Assembly (NCBI GenBank): GCA_937901285.1
Contig: CALCHI010000100.1
Span: 1-23,445, forward strand
Length of the DNA: 23,445 nt
DNA from: UBA8437 sp003445035
GTDB taxonomy: Bacteria > Planctomycetota > Planctomycetia > Planctomycetales > Planctomycetaceae
Direction of reading: 5' to 3'
Each line of letters starts with the position of its first letter. The first letter of the stretch is position 1. The position numbers and the translations under genes are program-made. Of the stretch, positions 14,391 to 21,919 are shown one piece after another. The notes beneath the pieces are model-generated. The model worked only from the letters and a program-made list of their open reading frames with translations. It was not told where the DNA came from and did no database searches.

Positions 14391-17300
14391 TCACTTCTCG
14401 AGAAACACCGGACTGTTGATCACAATCCGGAATGCATCCAGAACCCGGTAATCGGTCTTCTTCAACTCTACGGCCTGTTCCCGCAGGAACTCAAGTTCGT
14501 TGTAGCTCAATGTCCGTCCAGTGGCGTAGGTCGACAGGTGCTTCAGAAAGCTGAAGGCCACCGCGTCGATCCGATCCTCTGCCAGGTAGGTCTTCAACGC
14601 CCTGGCATCGGCGATCTCGGTCTTGTCCGGCAAAGTCGACTGAGGATCATGACTCTTGTCGTCCCGGAACAGCCCCCCCGCATCGAACTGCTCGAACGGA
14701 AGCCCCCAGGGATCAATCCCCGCGTGGCACTTGGCACATCCCTTCTGGTTGCGATGCCGTTCCAGCCGCTGACGCAGCGTCAGCTTCTCCTTGTCATCCT
14801 CGGACAGGTCCGGCACGTTGGGCGGAGGTGGTTCGGGCGGCTCGGCGATGATCTTCCGGGCCAGCCACGCTCCCCGCTTGACCGGGTTCGACTCGCGGCC
14901 GTTGGACAGCCCGGCCAGGATGCCGGCCTGGGAGAGCAGGCCTCCCAGGTTCTTGTTGTCGTGTCGAATCGCCACGAAATCGAACCCACTCTCGATGCGA
15001 TCACTCAGCCTGTAGTAACTGGCCACCACCTCGTTGGCGACGATGAACTCCGACCGGACCAGGTTCCGCAGCGACAGGTTCTCTCGGACCAGGTGCTCCA
15101 ACAATCTTGCCGGCTCTTCTCTGAGCTGCGTCCGCGTGTCACGTGTCAGCCTGGGAAACCGCTTGCGGTCGACCTCGAGCACGTCGAACTTCTCCAGGCT
15201 CAACCACTGACTGGTGAACTCGCGGACGAACCGCCATGACTTCGAGTCCCCCAGCAACCTCAGCATCTCCGAATCCAGCGACTCGTGCAGCGACCCCGAC
15301 GCGGCCAGTTGCAGCAGTTTTTCATCCGGAGCCGCATTCCAGAGGAAGTACGACAACTTGGAAGCCAGCTCGTAATCCTCCAGCGGCTCGGGCTTTGGCG
15401 TCTGGCTGTTCTCAATCAGAAACAGGAACTGGGGGGAGGTCAGCACGACCATCAGCGAGTCCTTGATACTCGCCGTAAAGTCCGAGGACTTCTTAAACGA
15501 CTCCTCCCAGACGGCAACGAACGTGGAACGTTCGATCGCTGTCACCGGACGCCGGAAGGCCCGCGACGCAAACGCTCCGATCACCTCCTCGGCATACTCT
15601 CGCGTCTCCCCCACGTTCTCCGAATCGATGAAAATCGCCCGGTGAGTTTTCGGCGGCCACGTCTCGTAATACGGTCCTTCGAACTCCACCGACCGCACCG
15701 TCAGCCGGGGCATGTCGCGACCGTCGGTGAATTCACTGCGGACCCCGATCTCGCGGATCCCCGCCAGGTAGTTGACGTTGTCCTTCTCGACATCAGGACT
15801 GGGAAAGTTGTTGATCGCTCCCTCGAAGACATAGTCGGACAGCGTGGTCGGCTTGACCGCCTGGGCCTGGCCGACCGGCGAAAGCGTGCTGCCGCAGTCA
15901 CGACGCAAGCCCACGTGGACGCCCAGTCGAGGCACCCGTTTCTCGAACGCCGCGAATCGAACCGCCAGCGGGTCGTCATCGGTCAGCGGCGTCAGCACAA
16001 CACGACCGACCTGTAGTCCGTCGCCCCAACGAGCAGCCAACTCGACAGGTCCGGCCGGCAACCGCACCGCCAGGAACGCCGGCTGGGCCAGCAATCCCAG
16101 GAAGTGACGTTCGCCGAGAGTCAGCCCGAGGTTGCGGGGCTTGTCGTCGGGAGGTGCGGTGGCGAACTTGCGGCCCGGTTCGATCAGAGCCTGCAGTTCC
16201 GGCACGGCCAGGATCCGCCGATAGAACCGCACCTCGTCGATTTCCCCCTTGAACAACTGGGAGCCCTCGACTCGGCCGATGTGCAGCTGGGCCATCGGGT
16301 TGTCGAGATCCCATCTCGCGATCTTGCCCACCGCGACCTCAAAACCGTTGACGTACAGCCGCGTCAGCATGTCCCCACGACGCACGACCGCGGCGACATG
16401 CTGCCATTGGTTGCGACGGATCACTCCCGGTCGCGACTGCACGGTGCCGTTGCGCTCGTTGCCCGACTTGAACGTCTCAATCCGCAACACTCCCTTGCCA
16501 TTGGGCATGTCGAAGACAAACCCCTGCCGGCCGTAAGGGCCCCGGCAGACGATACCGGCCTGTCGCAGCTCGGTCGGCCGGATCCAGGCCGCGACGGTGA
16601 ATTCGCCCACACCCACTTTCATGCTGTCATCCCGCGGCACGACGATGTGGCCGGACTTGCCGTCGAGTGAGACGGACTTGCCGAACGGTGAGTCGACGAA
16701 CCGGGCCGCGCCGACCACCTTGGCGGCCACCTTGGCGGGAGGCTTTTCGAGCGGCAACCTCCGGACGTCCCCGTCGAGCGACCAGGCTCCGATCAACGCG
16801 TCGTCGAGCTTCGAGCCATCGACGACGACCTTCCGGCCGACCGCACCACCGGCTCCCCGGATGACGTCGACCTGGTAGATCCCCGCCGTCTCGATCTCGA
16901 CCGCCTGAGGTTTCCTGGCATCGGCGGTCGGCGTTTCGACGACTATTTCTCCTGCGGACCCGGCGGCACGAGATGCCGTCCCGCGATCGAGCAGCAGGCC
17001 GTCGTCGACGCGTGCCGCTTTCACCGTCACGCGGAAGCGGCCGTGGTCAGGCAGTTGCCGCAGCGAGATCTTGAAATTGGCGCGCGGACCGTAGGTACTC
17101 TCGATCCCAAAGAGCTCGGCACTGGGAATCGCAGGCCTGAGCATCAGTCCGTTCTCACCCGGCTGATAGGCCAATCCCTTGGGATACCCATCGCTGCCGC
17201 GGACGCAGGCGAAGACATTGTGGTAGATGCTGTCGTATTCGCGCCACCCGCGGACCGTGGCGTTCCCCTGGTATCCCTCGATGAACCGGTATTTGGTCCG

Positions 17301-18167
17301 CATCACGAACGGCTCGAAGGCGAACGGCTTCTTTGGTACCGGTTGCGAGACAATGAAGTCGCTGTTGCGGAGCAATCGACTGAGAGCCCCCAGGATCAAC
17401 TTGTCCTTGAACGGCTTGGAGTTGATCTCGTCCCCGAGTTCCACGCGGAACTTCTGGATCACCGGTTTCACCGACTCGTCGACGATCGCTCGATCCAACG
17501 CCTTCTCGGCAACGTCGAAGTAAGCCTCGATCAGCAGAGGGGACAGCACCATGGACTGGCCGTTGTTGAGGAACCCGTCGGCCGAAACACTGTCAGCCGG
17601 CAGAACATCGGCCAGTTCGTCCTCGATGCCCATCAGGTCTCGCAGCGTGTTGCGGTACTGGGCGACGGTCAGTCTCCGAACCGTTCCGTTCTTGTCGCGG
17701 ACGCGGGTCCGGGCCACCGCCAGTGCTTCGGCGATCCAGGAATCCATCACCTCTCGCTCTTCGGCGCTCAACTGCGGCTCGTCCTCAGGCGGCATCGCCT
17801 GGTCAGCCACCTGGTGCCGAATCCCTTTCCACAGCGGCAGCCAGCGATCCTCGAGCCCACCGTCGAGTCGATCAACGCGGATCCCCGATTCGATCTTCTT
17901 CTCGCCATGGCACCGCACGCAGTACTTGGCCAGCAGCGGTTCCACCTGCTTCTCGAAGCGGCTCTTCACCTCCGCTGCCCGCTCGACAAACGTGTCGACC
18001 GGGTCCTCGTCCTTGGCAAACAGGATCGGCGGCGACTCGGACCCCGACCCGACCATCGGACCGGATTCGACTGACGACGGCGCCGTTCCGGCCGGATTGT
18101 CACCCTGCTCGGATGACTGACAGCCGATCGATGCCGCGAGCAACATCCATGGCAAAACACGTTTCAT
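14391..18167 (-). CDS. Di-haem DUF1587/1595/1592/1588/1585 lipoprotein with LamG insert
   Basis: The ATG at 18167 has GGGAG 7 bases upstream and gives 1258 residues. The N terminus MKRVLPWMLLAASIGCQSSE looks like a lipoprotein signal with Cys16 as the lipid site, although the lipobox SIGC is imperfect. Domains in order, by pattern: planctomycete cytochrome-c domain with CVRCH (83-87) and AMPPEDEP (125-132); DUF1587 (about 165-230, RLTVAQYRNTLRDLMGI); a long middle region; a LamG-type jelly roll (about 455-655, with FTVAAWIRP and FKGEIDEVRFYRR); DUF1595 (about 860-920); DUF1592 (about 925-1060, LSYFLWNAAPDE); DUF1588 (about 1070-1165) with a second haem site CAKCH near 1140; and DUF1585 at the end (TYATGRTLSYNE). 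Two CxxCH sites predict covalent haem c and electron transfer outside the cytoplasm. The LamG domain may bind a glycan. Its partner is the DUF1552 protein downstream. Confidence 0.93.
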   Translation of the reverse strand: MKRVLPWMLLAASIGCQSSEQGDNPAGTAPSSVESGPMVGSGSESPPILFAKDEDPVDTFVERAAEVKSRFEKQVEPLLAKYCVRCHGEKKIESGIRVDRLDGGLEDRWLPLWKGIRHQVADQAMPPEDEPQLSAEEREVMDSWIAEALAVARTRVRDKNGTVRRLTVAQYRNTLRDLMGIEDELADVLPADSVSADGFLNNGQSMVLSPLLIEAYFDVAEKALDRAIVDESVKPVIQKFRVELGDEINSKPFKDKLILGALSRLLRNSDFIVSQPVPKKPFAFEPFVMRTKYRFIEGYQGNATVRGWREYDSIYHNVFACVRGSDGYPKGLAYQPGENGLMLRPAIPSAELFGIESTYGPRANFKISLRQLPDHGRFRVTVKAARVDDGLLLDRGTASRAAGSAGEIVVETPTADARKPQAVEIETAGIYQVDVIRGAGGAVGRKVVVDGSKLDDALIGAWSLDGDVRRLPLEKPPAKVAAKVVGAARFVDSPFGKSVSLDGKSGHIVVPRDDSMKVGVGEFTVAAWIRPTELRQAGIVCRGPYGRQGFVFDMPNGKGVLRIETFKSGNERNGTVQSRPGVIRRNQWQHVAAVVRRGDMLTRLYVNGFEVAVGKIARWDLDNPMAQLHIGRVEGSQLFKGEIDEVRFYRRILAVPELQALIEPGRKFATAPPDDKPRNLGLTLGERHFLGLLAQPAFLAVRLPAGPVELAARWGDGLQVGRVVLTPLTDDDPLAVRFAAFEKRVPRLGVHVGLRRDCGSTLSPVGQAQAVKPTTLSDYVFEGAINNFPSPDVEKDNVNYLAGIREIGVRSEFTDGRDMPRLTVRSVEFEGPYYETWPPKTHRAIFIDSENVGETREYAEEVIGAFASRAFRRPVTAIERSTFVAVWEESFKKSSDFTASIKDSLMVVLTSPQFLFLIENSQTPKPEPLEDYELASKLSYFLWNAAPDEKLLQLAASGSLHESLDSEMLRLLGDSKSWRFVREFTSQWLSLEKFDVLEVDRKRFPRLTRDTRTQLREEPARLLEHLVRENLSLRNLVRSEFIVANEVVASYYRLSDRIESGFDFVAIRHDNKNLGGLLSQAGILAGLSNGRESNPVKRGAWLARKIIAEPPEPPPPNVPDLSEDDKEKLTLRQRLERHRNQKGCAKCHAGIDPWGLPFEQFDAGGLFRDDKSHDPQSTLPDKTEIADARALKTYLAEDRIDAVAFSFLKHLSTYATGRTLSYNELEFLREQAVELKKTDYRVLDAFRIVINSPVFLEK

Positions 18168-18174
18168 CAACGAT

Positions 18175-18179
18175 CTCCC
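18175..18179 (-). promoter_or_regulatory. Ribosome-binding site deciding the 18167 start
   Basis: GGGAG on the minus strand lies 7 bases before the ATG at 18167. It supports the lipoprotein N terminus over a GTG ten codons upstream. A GCACA-ACG-TGTGC inverted repeat lies just upstream at 18194-18206. Confidence 0.55.
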
Positions 18180-18253
18180 AGGCCGAACCCGGAGCACAAC
18201 GTGTGCGGACCCGCTCGGTCACCGCCTAGTCTGTCGAAAAACAGGGCAGGGCA

Positions 18254-19306
18254 TCAAGGTTGGGTCACGACGCAGGCCACCCGCCACACACCCCGCTGGT
18301 CCGCAGCGGTGCCATCGCACGCCTCGTAGAGCATCGCGAACCGCCCGGCTTCGGTGGTCGAACCGGGCAATTCCAGGACGCACATCTCCGAACACTTCGC
18401 CGCATCCACACCGTCGCCGGTCGGCGACAGGACCGGGTCGGGATCAATCACCCACTCCAGCCCGTCCTGGGAAACAGCCGTCATGACGGTGGCCACCTGG
18501 GGCCGACTGTACGCCGCGAAGTACATTCGGAACTGCGAGGCCCCAAGCCGCAGGATCTCCGAAGCGAACGCGGTGTGGGTGGCGTGGGGGGCCGTTTCGG
18601 CGATCCGGACCCCCGCCTCCAGTTCGAAGGTCGTGCCACCATCCACGGAAACCGCACTGACAACCCCGACACCTCGTTGATGCAGATACATCCGCCAGCG
18701 ACCGTCGTCGAGAAATACGATCCTTGGAGACGAAATGTTGGACTCTTCAATGGCCAGTCGCTCACCCGGCTCGACGTTCCAACTCACGCCGTCGTCGTCC
18801 GAGACGGCACTCCGAATGGCACTCCGGACCGACTGTGGCCCTGGACAACACTCGAAGAACATGCGGAAACGGCCCGTGTCACCGGCCATCGGAACCACTT
18901 CCGATGACACCACCCGGAACTCACCGGCTCCTCCCTGTTCGGCACTCAGTCTCACGCCCGGCTCGGGCGTCCAGTTCAGGCCGTCTGCGGACACCGCACT
19001 GAGAATCCTGGTGGTCGAATTGTCGTAGTCATTGGCACCGGCGGGAAATCCGGCACGTGGCAGGATCTGAGAGTAGAAGACCCGGTACCTCCCGTCGGAG
19101 AGTCTCACGACCCGTGGGCTGACCGCTCCACACAGGCCGGTCCGAACAGCGTCGGCAGCCCAGGTTGCCTCTGGAGCGGGACTGGTGTCTTCGTCGGGGG
19201 CAGCATCAATGGCCACTGAGGCCGGCCGCACCCACTCGCGCCCCGGATCACATGAGACGTCATGAACACGCGGAGACGCGGTCTGGACTTGCGTCAGGTT
19301 GATCAT
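18254..19306 (-). CDS. Five-bladed beta-propeller protein of GH43/GH32-like type, no signal peptide
   Basis: The ATG at 19306 gives 350 residues. The frame remains open to a TTG at 19372, and neither N terminus looks like a signal peptide, so a cytoplasmic product is predicted. Four repeats share the pattern SAVS-DG--W--EPG-RL (starting near residues 103, 166, 217 and 276). Five strands of the RMYF type (RVFY 75, RMFF 148, RMYL 205, RMYF 260, AMLY 324) mark five blades. This is the look of the arabinanase/levansucrase-type propeller (GH43, GH32, GH68, GH130), but I cannot identify a catalytic triad with confidence. It may be a non-catalytic relative. It lies 106 bases after the NHL-like gene and 86 bases before the di-haem lipoprotein gene, all in the same direction. 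Confidence 0.75.
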   Translation of the reverse strand: MINLTQVQTASPRVHDVSCDPGREWVRPASVAIDAAPDEDTSPAPEATWAADAVRTGLCGAVSPRVVRLSDGRYRVFYSQILPRAGFPAGANDYDNSTTRILSAVSADGLNWTPEPGVRLSAEQGGAGEFRVVSSEVVPMAGDTGRFRMFFECCPGPQSVRSAIRSAVSDDDGVSWNVEPGERLAIEESNISSPRIVFLDDGRWRMYLHQRGVGVVSAVSVDGGTTFELEAGVRIAETAPHATHTAFASEILRLGASQFRMYFAAYSRPQVATVMTAVSQDGLEWVIDPDPVLSPTGDGVDAAKCSEMCVLELPGSTTEAGRFAMLYEACDGTAADQRGVWRVACVVTQP

Positions 19307-19412
19307 CGAGACGCAGGGCCTTCCGGGCTTGCACCCTCTGTATCTCACGGGTAACCGGCCGACCGCCGACAACAGACGTCCGCGACCACTCGGCCCTCAA
19401 GAGAGTCCGTGA

Positions 19413-20867
19413 TCAGTCGAAAATCACGTCGAGTGTCTTGCCAACCACCTTGGCAAGTCCTGTGAGAGGCTTGGTGACGATGCTGAGGACCTTGGAGGTT
19501 CTCTTTTTCGGTGGTGCCTTTTTGTCGGCCTCGGCCTTGGCCGTCTTCAAGGCAGCCGCCTTGGCAGCAGTAGCTTTTGCTGCTGCAACCTTGGCTGCCT
19601 TGGCCTTCTCGGCAGCAGCCTTGGCCGCGGCGATCTTGGCCGCCTTGGCCTTCTCAGCAGCAGCCTTGACGGCCTTGGCCTTCTCGGCAGCAGCCTTGGC
19701 CGCGGCGATCTTGGCTGCCTTGGCCTTCTCAGCAGCAGCCTTGACGGCCTTGGCCTTTTCGGCAGCAACCTTGGCCGCGGCGATCTTGGCCGCCTTGGCC
19801 TTCTCAGCGTTCACCTTGGCGGCCGCGGCCTTTTTGGTCGATGCGAGATTGTTGACGCGGACGAGCTTCATCAACCGACCCGAGACGTTCCAGTCCTGGA
19901 CATAAAGGTTGCCGTCCTTGTCCCAGTAGGATCCGTGGGTCCCACTGAAGACGCCCTCGACCCACTTGGCCTGGGGCACCCCGAAGTTGACCCGCGTCTT
20001 GGGATTCACGTTGTGACCCAACACCGAGATGATCGTGTTGCTCTTGTCGAGGATCACGAGCCGGCCATGCAGATCAGGCACCGCGACATAGTCTCCCTGG
20101 ACGGCTGCCGACGTGGGCATTCCCAGGCCGGTCACGACCTCGGCGATGAACTTTCCGTCGAGACTGTAGTGCACCAGTCGCCCCTTGGGCTGGTGATTGC
20201 GATCGCAGACGAGAATTCGTGGCGGGTCGTAACGCGTGTCCAACGTCATCCCATGAGCGGTGTTGAACTGCTTCAGACCGTTGCCCTTCGAACCGAAGTG
20301 CATCAGGTACTTGCCGGTCTTGTCGTACTTGAAGATGTGGTTGCTCGCGTAGCCGTTGGAGAGAATGATGTCGCCGTTGGGAGCCACGGTGATCGCCGTA
20401 GGACTGAACGGGAACTTCGCCTTCTTCCCCTTGTTCAAACCCGACTCCTCGGGGAACGGCAGTCGCAACACGATGTCGCCGGTCACCGCGTGGAACTTGA
20501 TCCCCTCGCGGGCATTGTTCCTGGCCGCATAAATGAACTCGTCCTGACCTTCCTGGCGAATCTCCACGTCATGGATGTTCGTGTAGTCCTTGCCCAGGAA
20601 CTTGCGGACCACCTTGCCGGTGGGTGAGAAAACAAAAACACCGGAATTGGCACTGGTGTAGATGTTGCCGGCCTTGTCGACCACAACACCTCCGTGGGTC
20701 GGCCCCAGAACCGACTTGCCGTTGCCGTCCAGGCCCCAGCCCGGAACGGTTTCGAAGGTCATCAGACCACTGCCCATCCGTACCGGCGCCACCTTGTCAG
20801 CGGCGAACATCGACAACGTCAAACCAAGCAGAATCGTGACCGCGATTGGGAGGGAACGGGACGACAT
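19413..20867 (-). CDS. Exported NHL-like propeller with Lys/Ala pentapeptide tail
   Basis: The ATG at 20867 has AGGAG 8 bases upstream and gives 484 residues with a signal peptide (SLPIAVTILLGLTLSMFAA). The frame extends to 21053 without a plausible start. Residues 30-340 form an NHL/6-bladed propeller with repeats such as GGVVVDKAGNIYTSANSGVFV, ITVAPNGDIILSNGY, HGMTLDTRYDPPRILVCDRN, VAVPDLHGRLVILD and GSYWDKDGNLYVQDW. Residues 351-440 are 18 consecutive pentapeptides, each starting with Lys and otherwise mainly Ala, Glu and Lys. They resemble TolA domain II or the tails of histone H1. The protein ends with KKAPPKKRTSKV and a hydrophobic amphipathic segment LSIVTKPLTGLAKVVGKTLD. The tail may reach across the periplasm or bind a polyanion. 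The propeller's ligand is unknown. Confidence 0.87.
   Translation of the reverse strand: MSSRSLPIAVTILLGLTLSMFAADKVAPVRMGSGLMTFETVPGWGLDGNGKSVLGPTHGGVVVDKAGNIYTSANSGVFVFSPTGKVVRKFLGKDYTNIHDVEIRQEGQDEFIYAARNNAREGIKFHAVTGDIVLRLPFPEESGLNKGKKAKFPFSPTAITVAPNGDIILSNGYASNHIFKYDKTGKYLMHFGSKGNGLKQFNTAHGMTLDTRYDPPRILVCDRNHQPKGRLVHYSLDGKFIAEVVTGLGMPTSAAVQGDYVAVPDLHGRLVILDKSNTIISVLGHNVNPKTRVNFGVPQAKWVEGVFSGTHGSYWDKDGNLYVQDWNVSGRLMKLVRVNNLASTKKAAAAKVNAEKAKAAKIAAAKVAAEKAKAVKAAAEKAKAAKIAAAKAAAEKAKAVKAAAEKAKAAKIAAAKAAAEKAKAAKVAAAKATAAKAAALKTAKAEADKKAPPKKRTSKVLSIVTKPLTGLAKVVGKTLDVIFD
19548..19817 (-). repeat. Lys/Ala-coding tandem repeat (75-base unit)
   Basis: The repeat encodes residues 351-440 of the propeller protein. 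A 75-base unit (25 codons, five pentapeptides) recurs with starts at 19632, 19707 and 19782, marked by the GATCTTGGC string. Partial and diverged units flank it. Within a unit, two shorter blocks of 30 and 45 bases are also alike. Such repeats can gain or lose units in multiples of 15 or 75 bases without breaking the frame. Confidence 0.9.
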
Positions 20868-20875
20868 GGTGTGGA

Positions 20876-20880
20876 CTCCT
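20876..20880 (-). promoter_or_regulatory. Ribosome-binding site deciding the 20867 start
   Basis: AGGAG on the minus strand lies 8 bases before the ATG at 20867. This agrees with the signal peptide that begins there. Confidence 0.6.
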
Positions 20881-21008
20881 GGGTGTGTCTCGGTGATCGT
20901 GGGTGGTTCGGAAATCGACGAGCGCCGGCGGTCAAACACGCTGCAGCCCGGCCGAACAATCCAAGCTACACGCCGGGGCGGGGGGGAGCAAGCAATTCTC
21001 CGAGACCA

Positions 21009-21040
21009 CGGAAAGCCGACGACGACCGACGTCGCTTCCG
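21009..21040. other. Stem-loop in the divergent region upstream of the DUF3592 gene
   Basis: CGGAA-(A)-GC-(C)-GACG pairs with CGTC-GC-TTCCG around an 8-base loop. That makes eleven pairs with two single-base bulges. It lies in the 275-base gap between the NHL-like and DUF3592 genes, about 100 bases before the latter. It could be a leader structure or an operator. Confidence 0.3.
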
Positions 21041-21142
21041 ACTGGCAGTTCACAGTCCTTGATGATCAAACTTGGCGTTCTCAACACGTTTCTGGTAACA
21101 CCACCCGGCGACACTGTCTCAGGTTGAAGCGGCATCCGGCTG

Positions 21143-21886
21143 ATGAAAAATCTTCCGACATCCCAACGGAAACATCGCAGCGAGCGTCATGCCCTCCTGA
21201 TGATCTGGAGCATCGTCGGATTGGGCGGGATGGCACTGTTCGGCTACGGGCACCTCAAGCTCCAGGAGTCGAGGGCCAGCGTGGACTGGCCGACCGCCAA
21301 CGGACGAATCATCACCTCCCAGGTCGAGTCTCACGAGGATGAAGACGGCACCACCTATTCGGCGGACATCGTGTATGTCTACAACGTGGAGGGAACGGAA
21401 CATTCCTCAAATGTCGTGGTCATCGGCGGACACGAATATTCGGCCCACAGCGTGGTGCGGCGTTATCCGGTCGACAAGGTCGTCTCGGTTTCGTATGCCC
21501 CTGACGATGTGGCCAATGCCGTCCTGGAGCCGGGCGTCGAGTCGTACTTTTTCCAGAAGTGGGGCATTTCTGCAGCCACAGGCTCCCTGTTCTTTGCCCT
21601 GATCTTCAACACGCTCCTGCGGGTGGCAGCCGGCGAAGAGCGCAGCCTGCCGGACAAACTGGTGATCTACCCGGTCAAAGGCCTGTGGTTGTCGTTGGGC
21701 TTCGGAGCGCGGCACCCCTTCATCCTGGCAGTGCTGGTCACCGCCGGCATATATCTCTCGACGCTTGACCTCTGGGGCCTGGAGTACCTGTTTGCCACCG
21801 CCGCCGCGGTTTATCTGCTGGTATTGATCTTTGCCCTGTACTTCAAGTTTCTCGGCTGGCTCACGAGTCTCACCGAAACGTCGTGA
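21143..21886 (+). CDS. DUF3592-domain integral membrane protein
   Basis: The protein is 247 residues. A first membrane segment (about 17-36, ALLMIWSIVGLGGMALFGYG) is followed by an extracytoplasmic or cytoplasmic beta domain at 45-130. This domain matches DUF3592: DWPTANGRIITSQVE, ADIVYVYNVEGTEHSSN, YPVDKVVSVSYAP and AVLEPG. Three more membrane segments lie at about 140-158, 191-208 and 213-236. The function of the family is not known. The start follows no strong ribosome-binding site, but it lies just before the first membrane helix with its positively charged leader (QRKHRSER), which fits a cytoplasmic N terminus. The gene is divergent from the NHL-like gene and convergent with the sugar isomerase gene, so it is probably transcribed alone. 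Confidence 0.85.
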   Translation: MKNLPTSQRKHRSERHALLMIWSIVGLGGMALFGYGHLKLQESRASVDWPTANGRIITSQVESHEDEDGTTYSADIVYVYNVEGTEHSSNVVVIGGHEYSAHSVVRRYPVDKVVSVSYAPDDVANAVLEPGVESYFFQKWGISAATGSLFFALIFNTLLRVAAGEERSLPDKLVIYPVKGLWLSLGFGARHPFILAVLVTAGIYLSTLDLWGLEYLFATAAAVYLLVLIFALYFKFLGWLTSLTETS

Positions 21887-21894
21887 CCGAACCC

Positions 21895-21918
21895 GGCCCG
21901 GCAACCTGACGACCGGCC
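21895..21918. terminator. Possible bidirectional terminator hairpin
   Basis: GGCC-(C)-GG pairs with CCGGCC around an 11-base loop, giving six GC pairs with one bulge. The hairpin occupies most of the 33-base gap between the convergent DUF3592 and isomerase genes. No T-run follows on either strand. Confidence 0.3.
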
Positions 21919-21919
21919 C

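Noticed and set aside
19438..19905. 155-codon frame on the plus strand with an Ala/Leu/Phe-rich, membrane-like sequence
   Set aside because: It is the complement of the Lys/Ala repeat; its hydrophobic look follows from the repeat codons and not from a real gene.
20974..20990. G-rich run (GGGGCGGGGGGG) upstream of the NHL-like gene
   Set aside because: It has only two separated G tracts; a stable four-tract quadruplex would need the long tract to be split, and nothing nearby supports a function.
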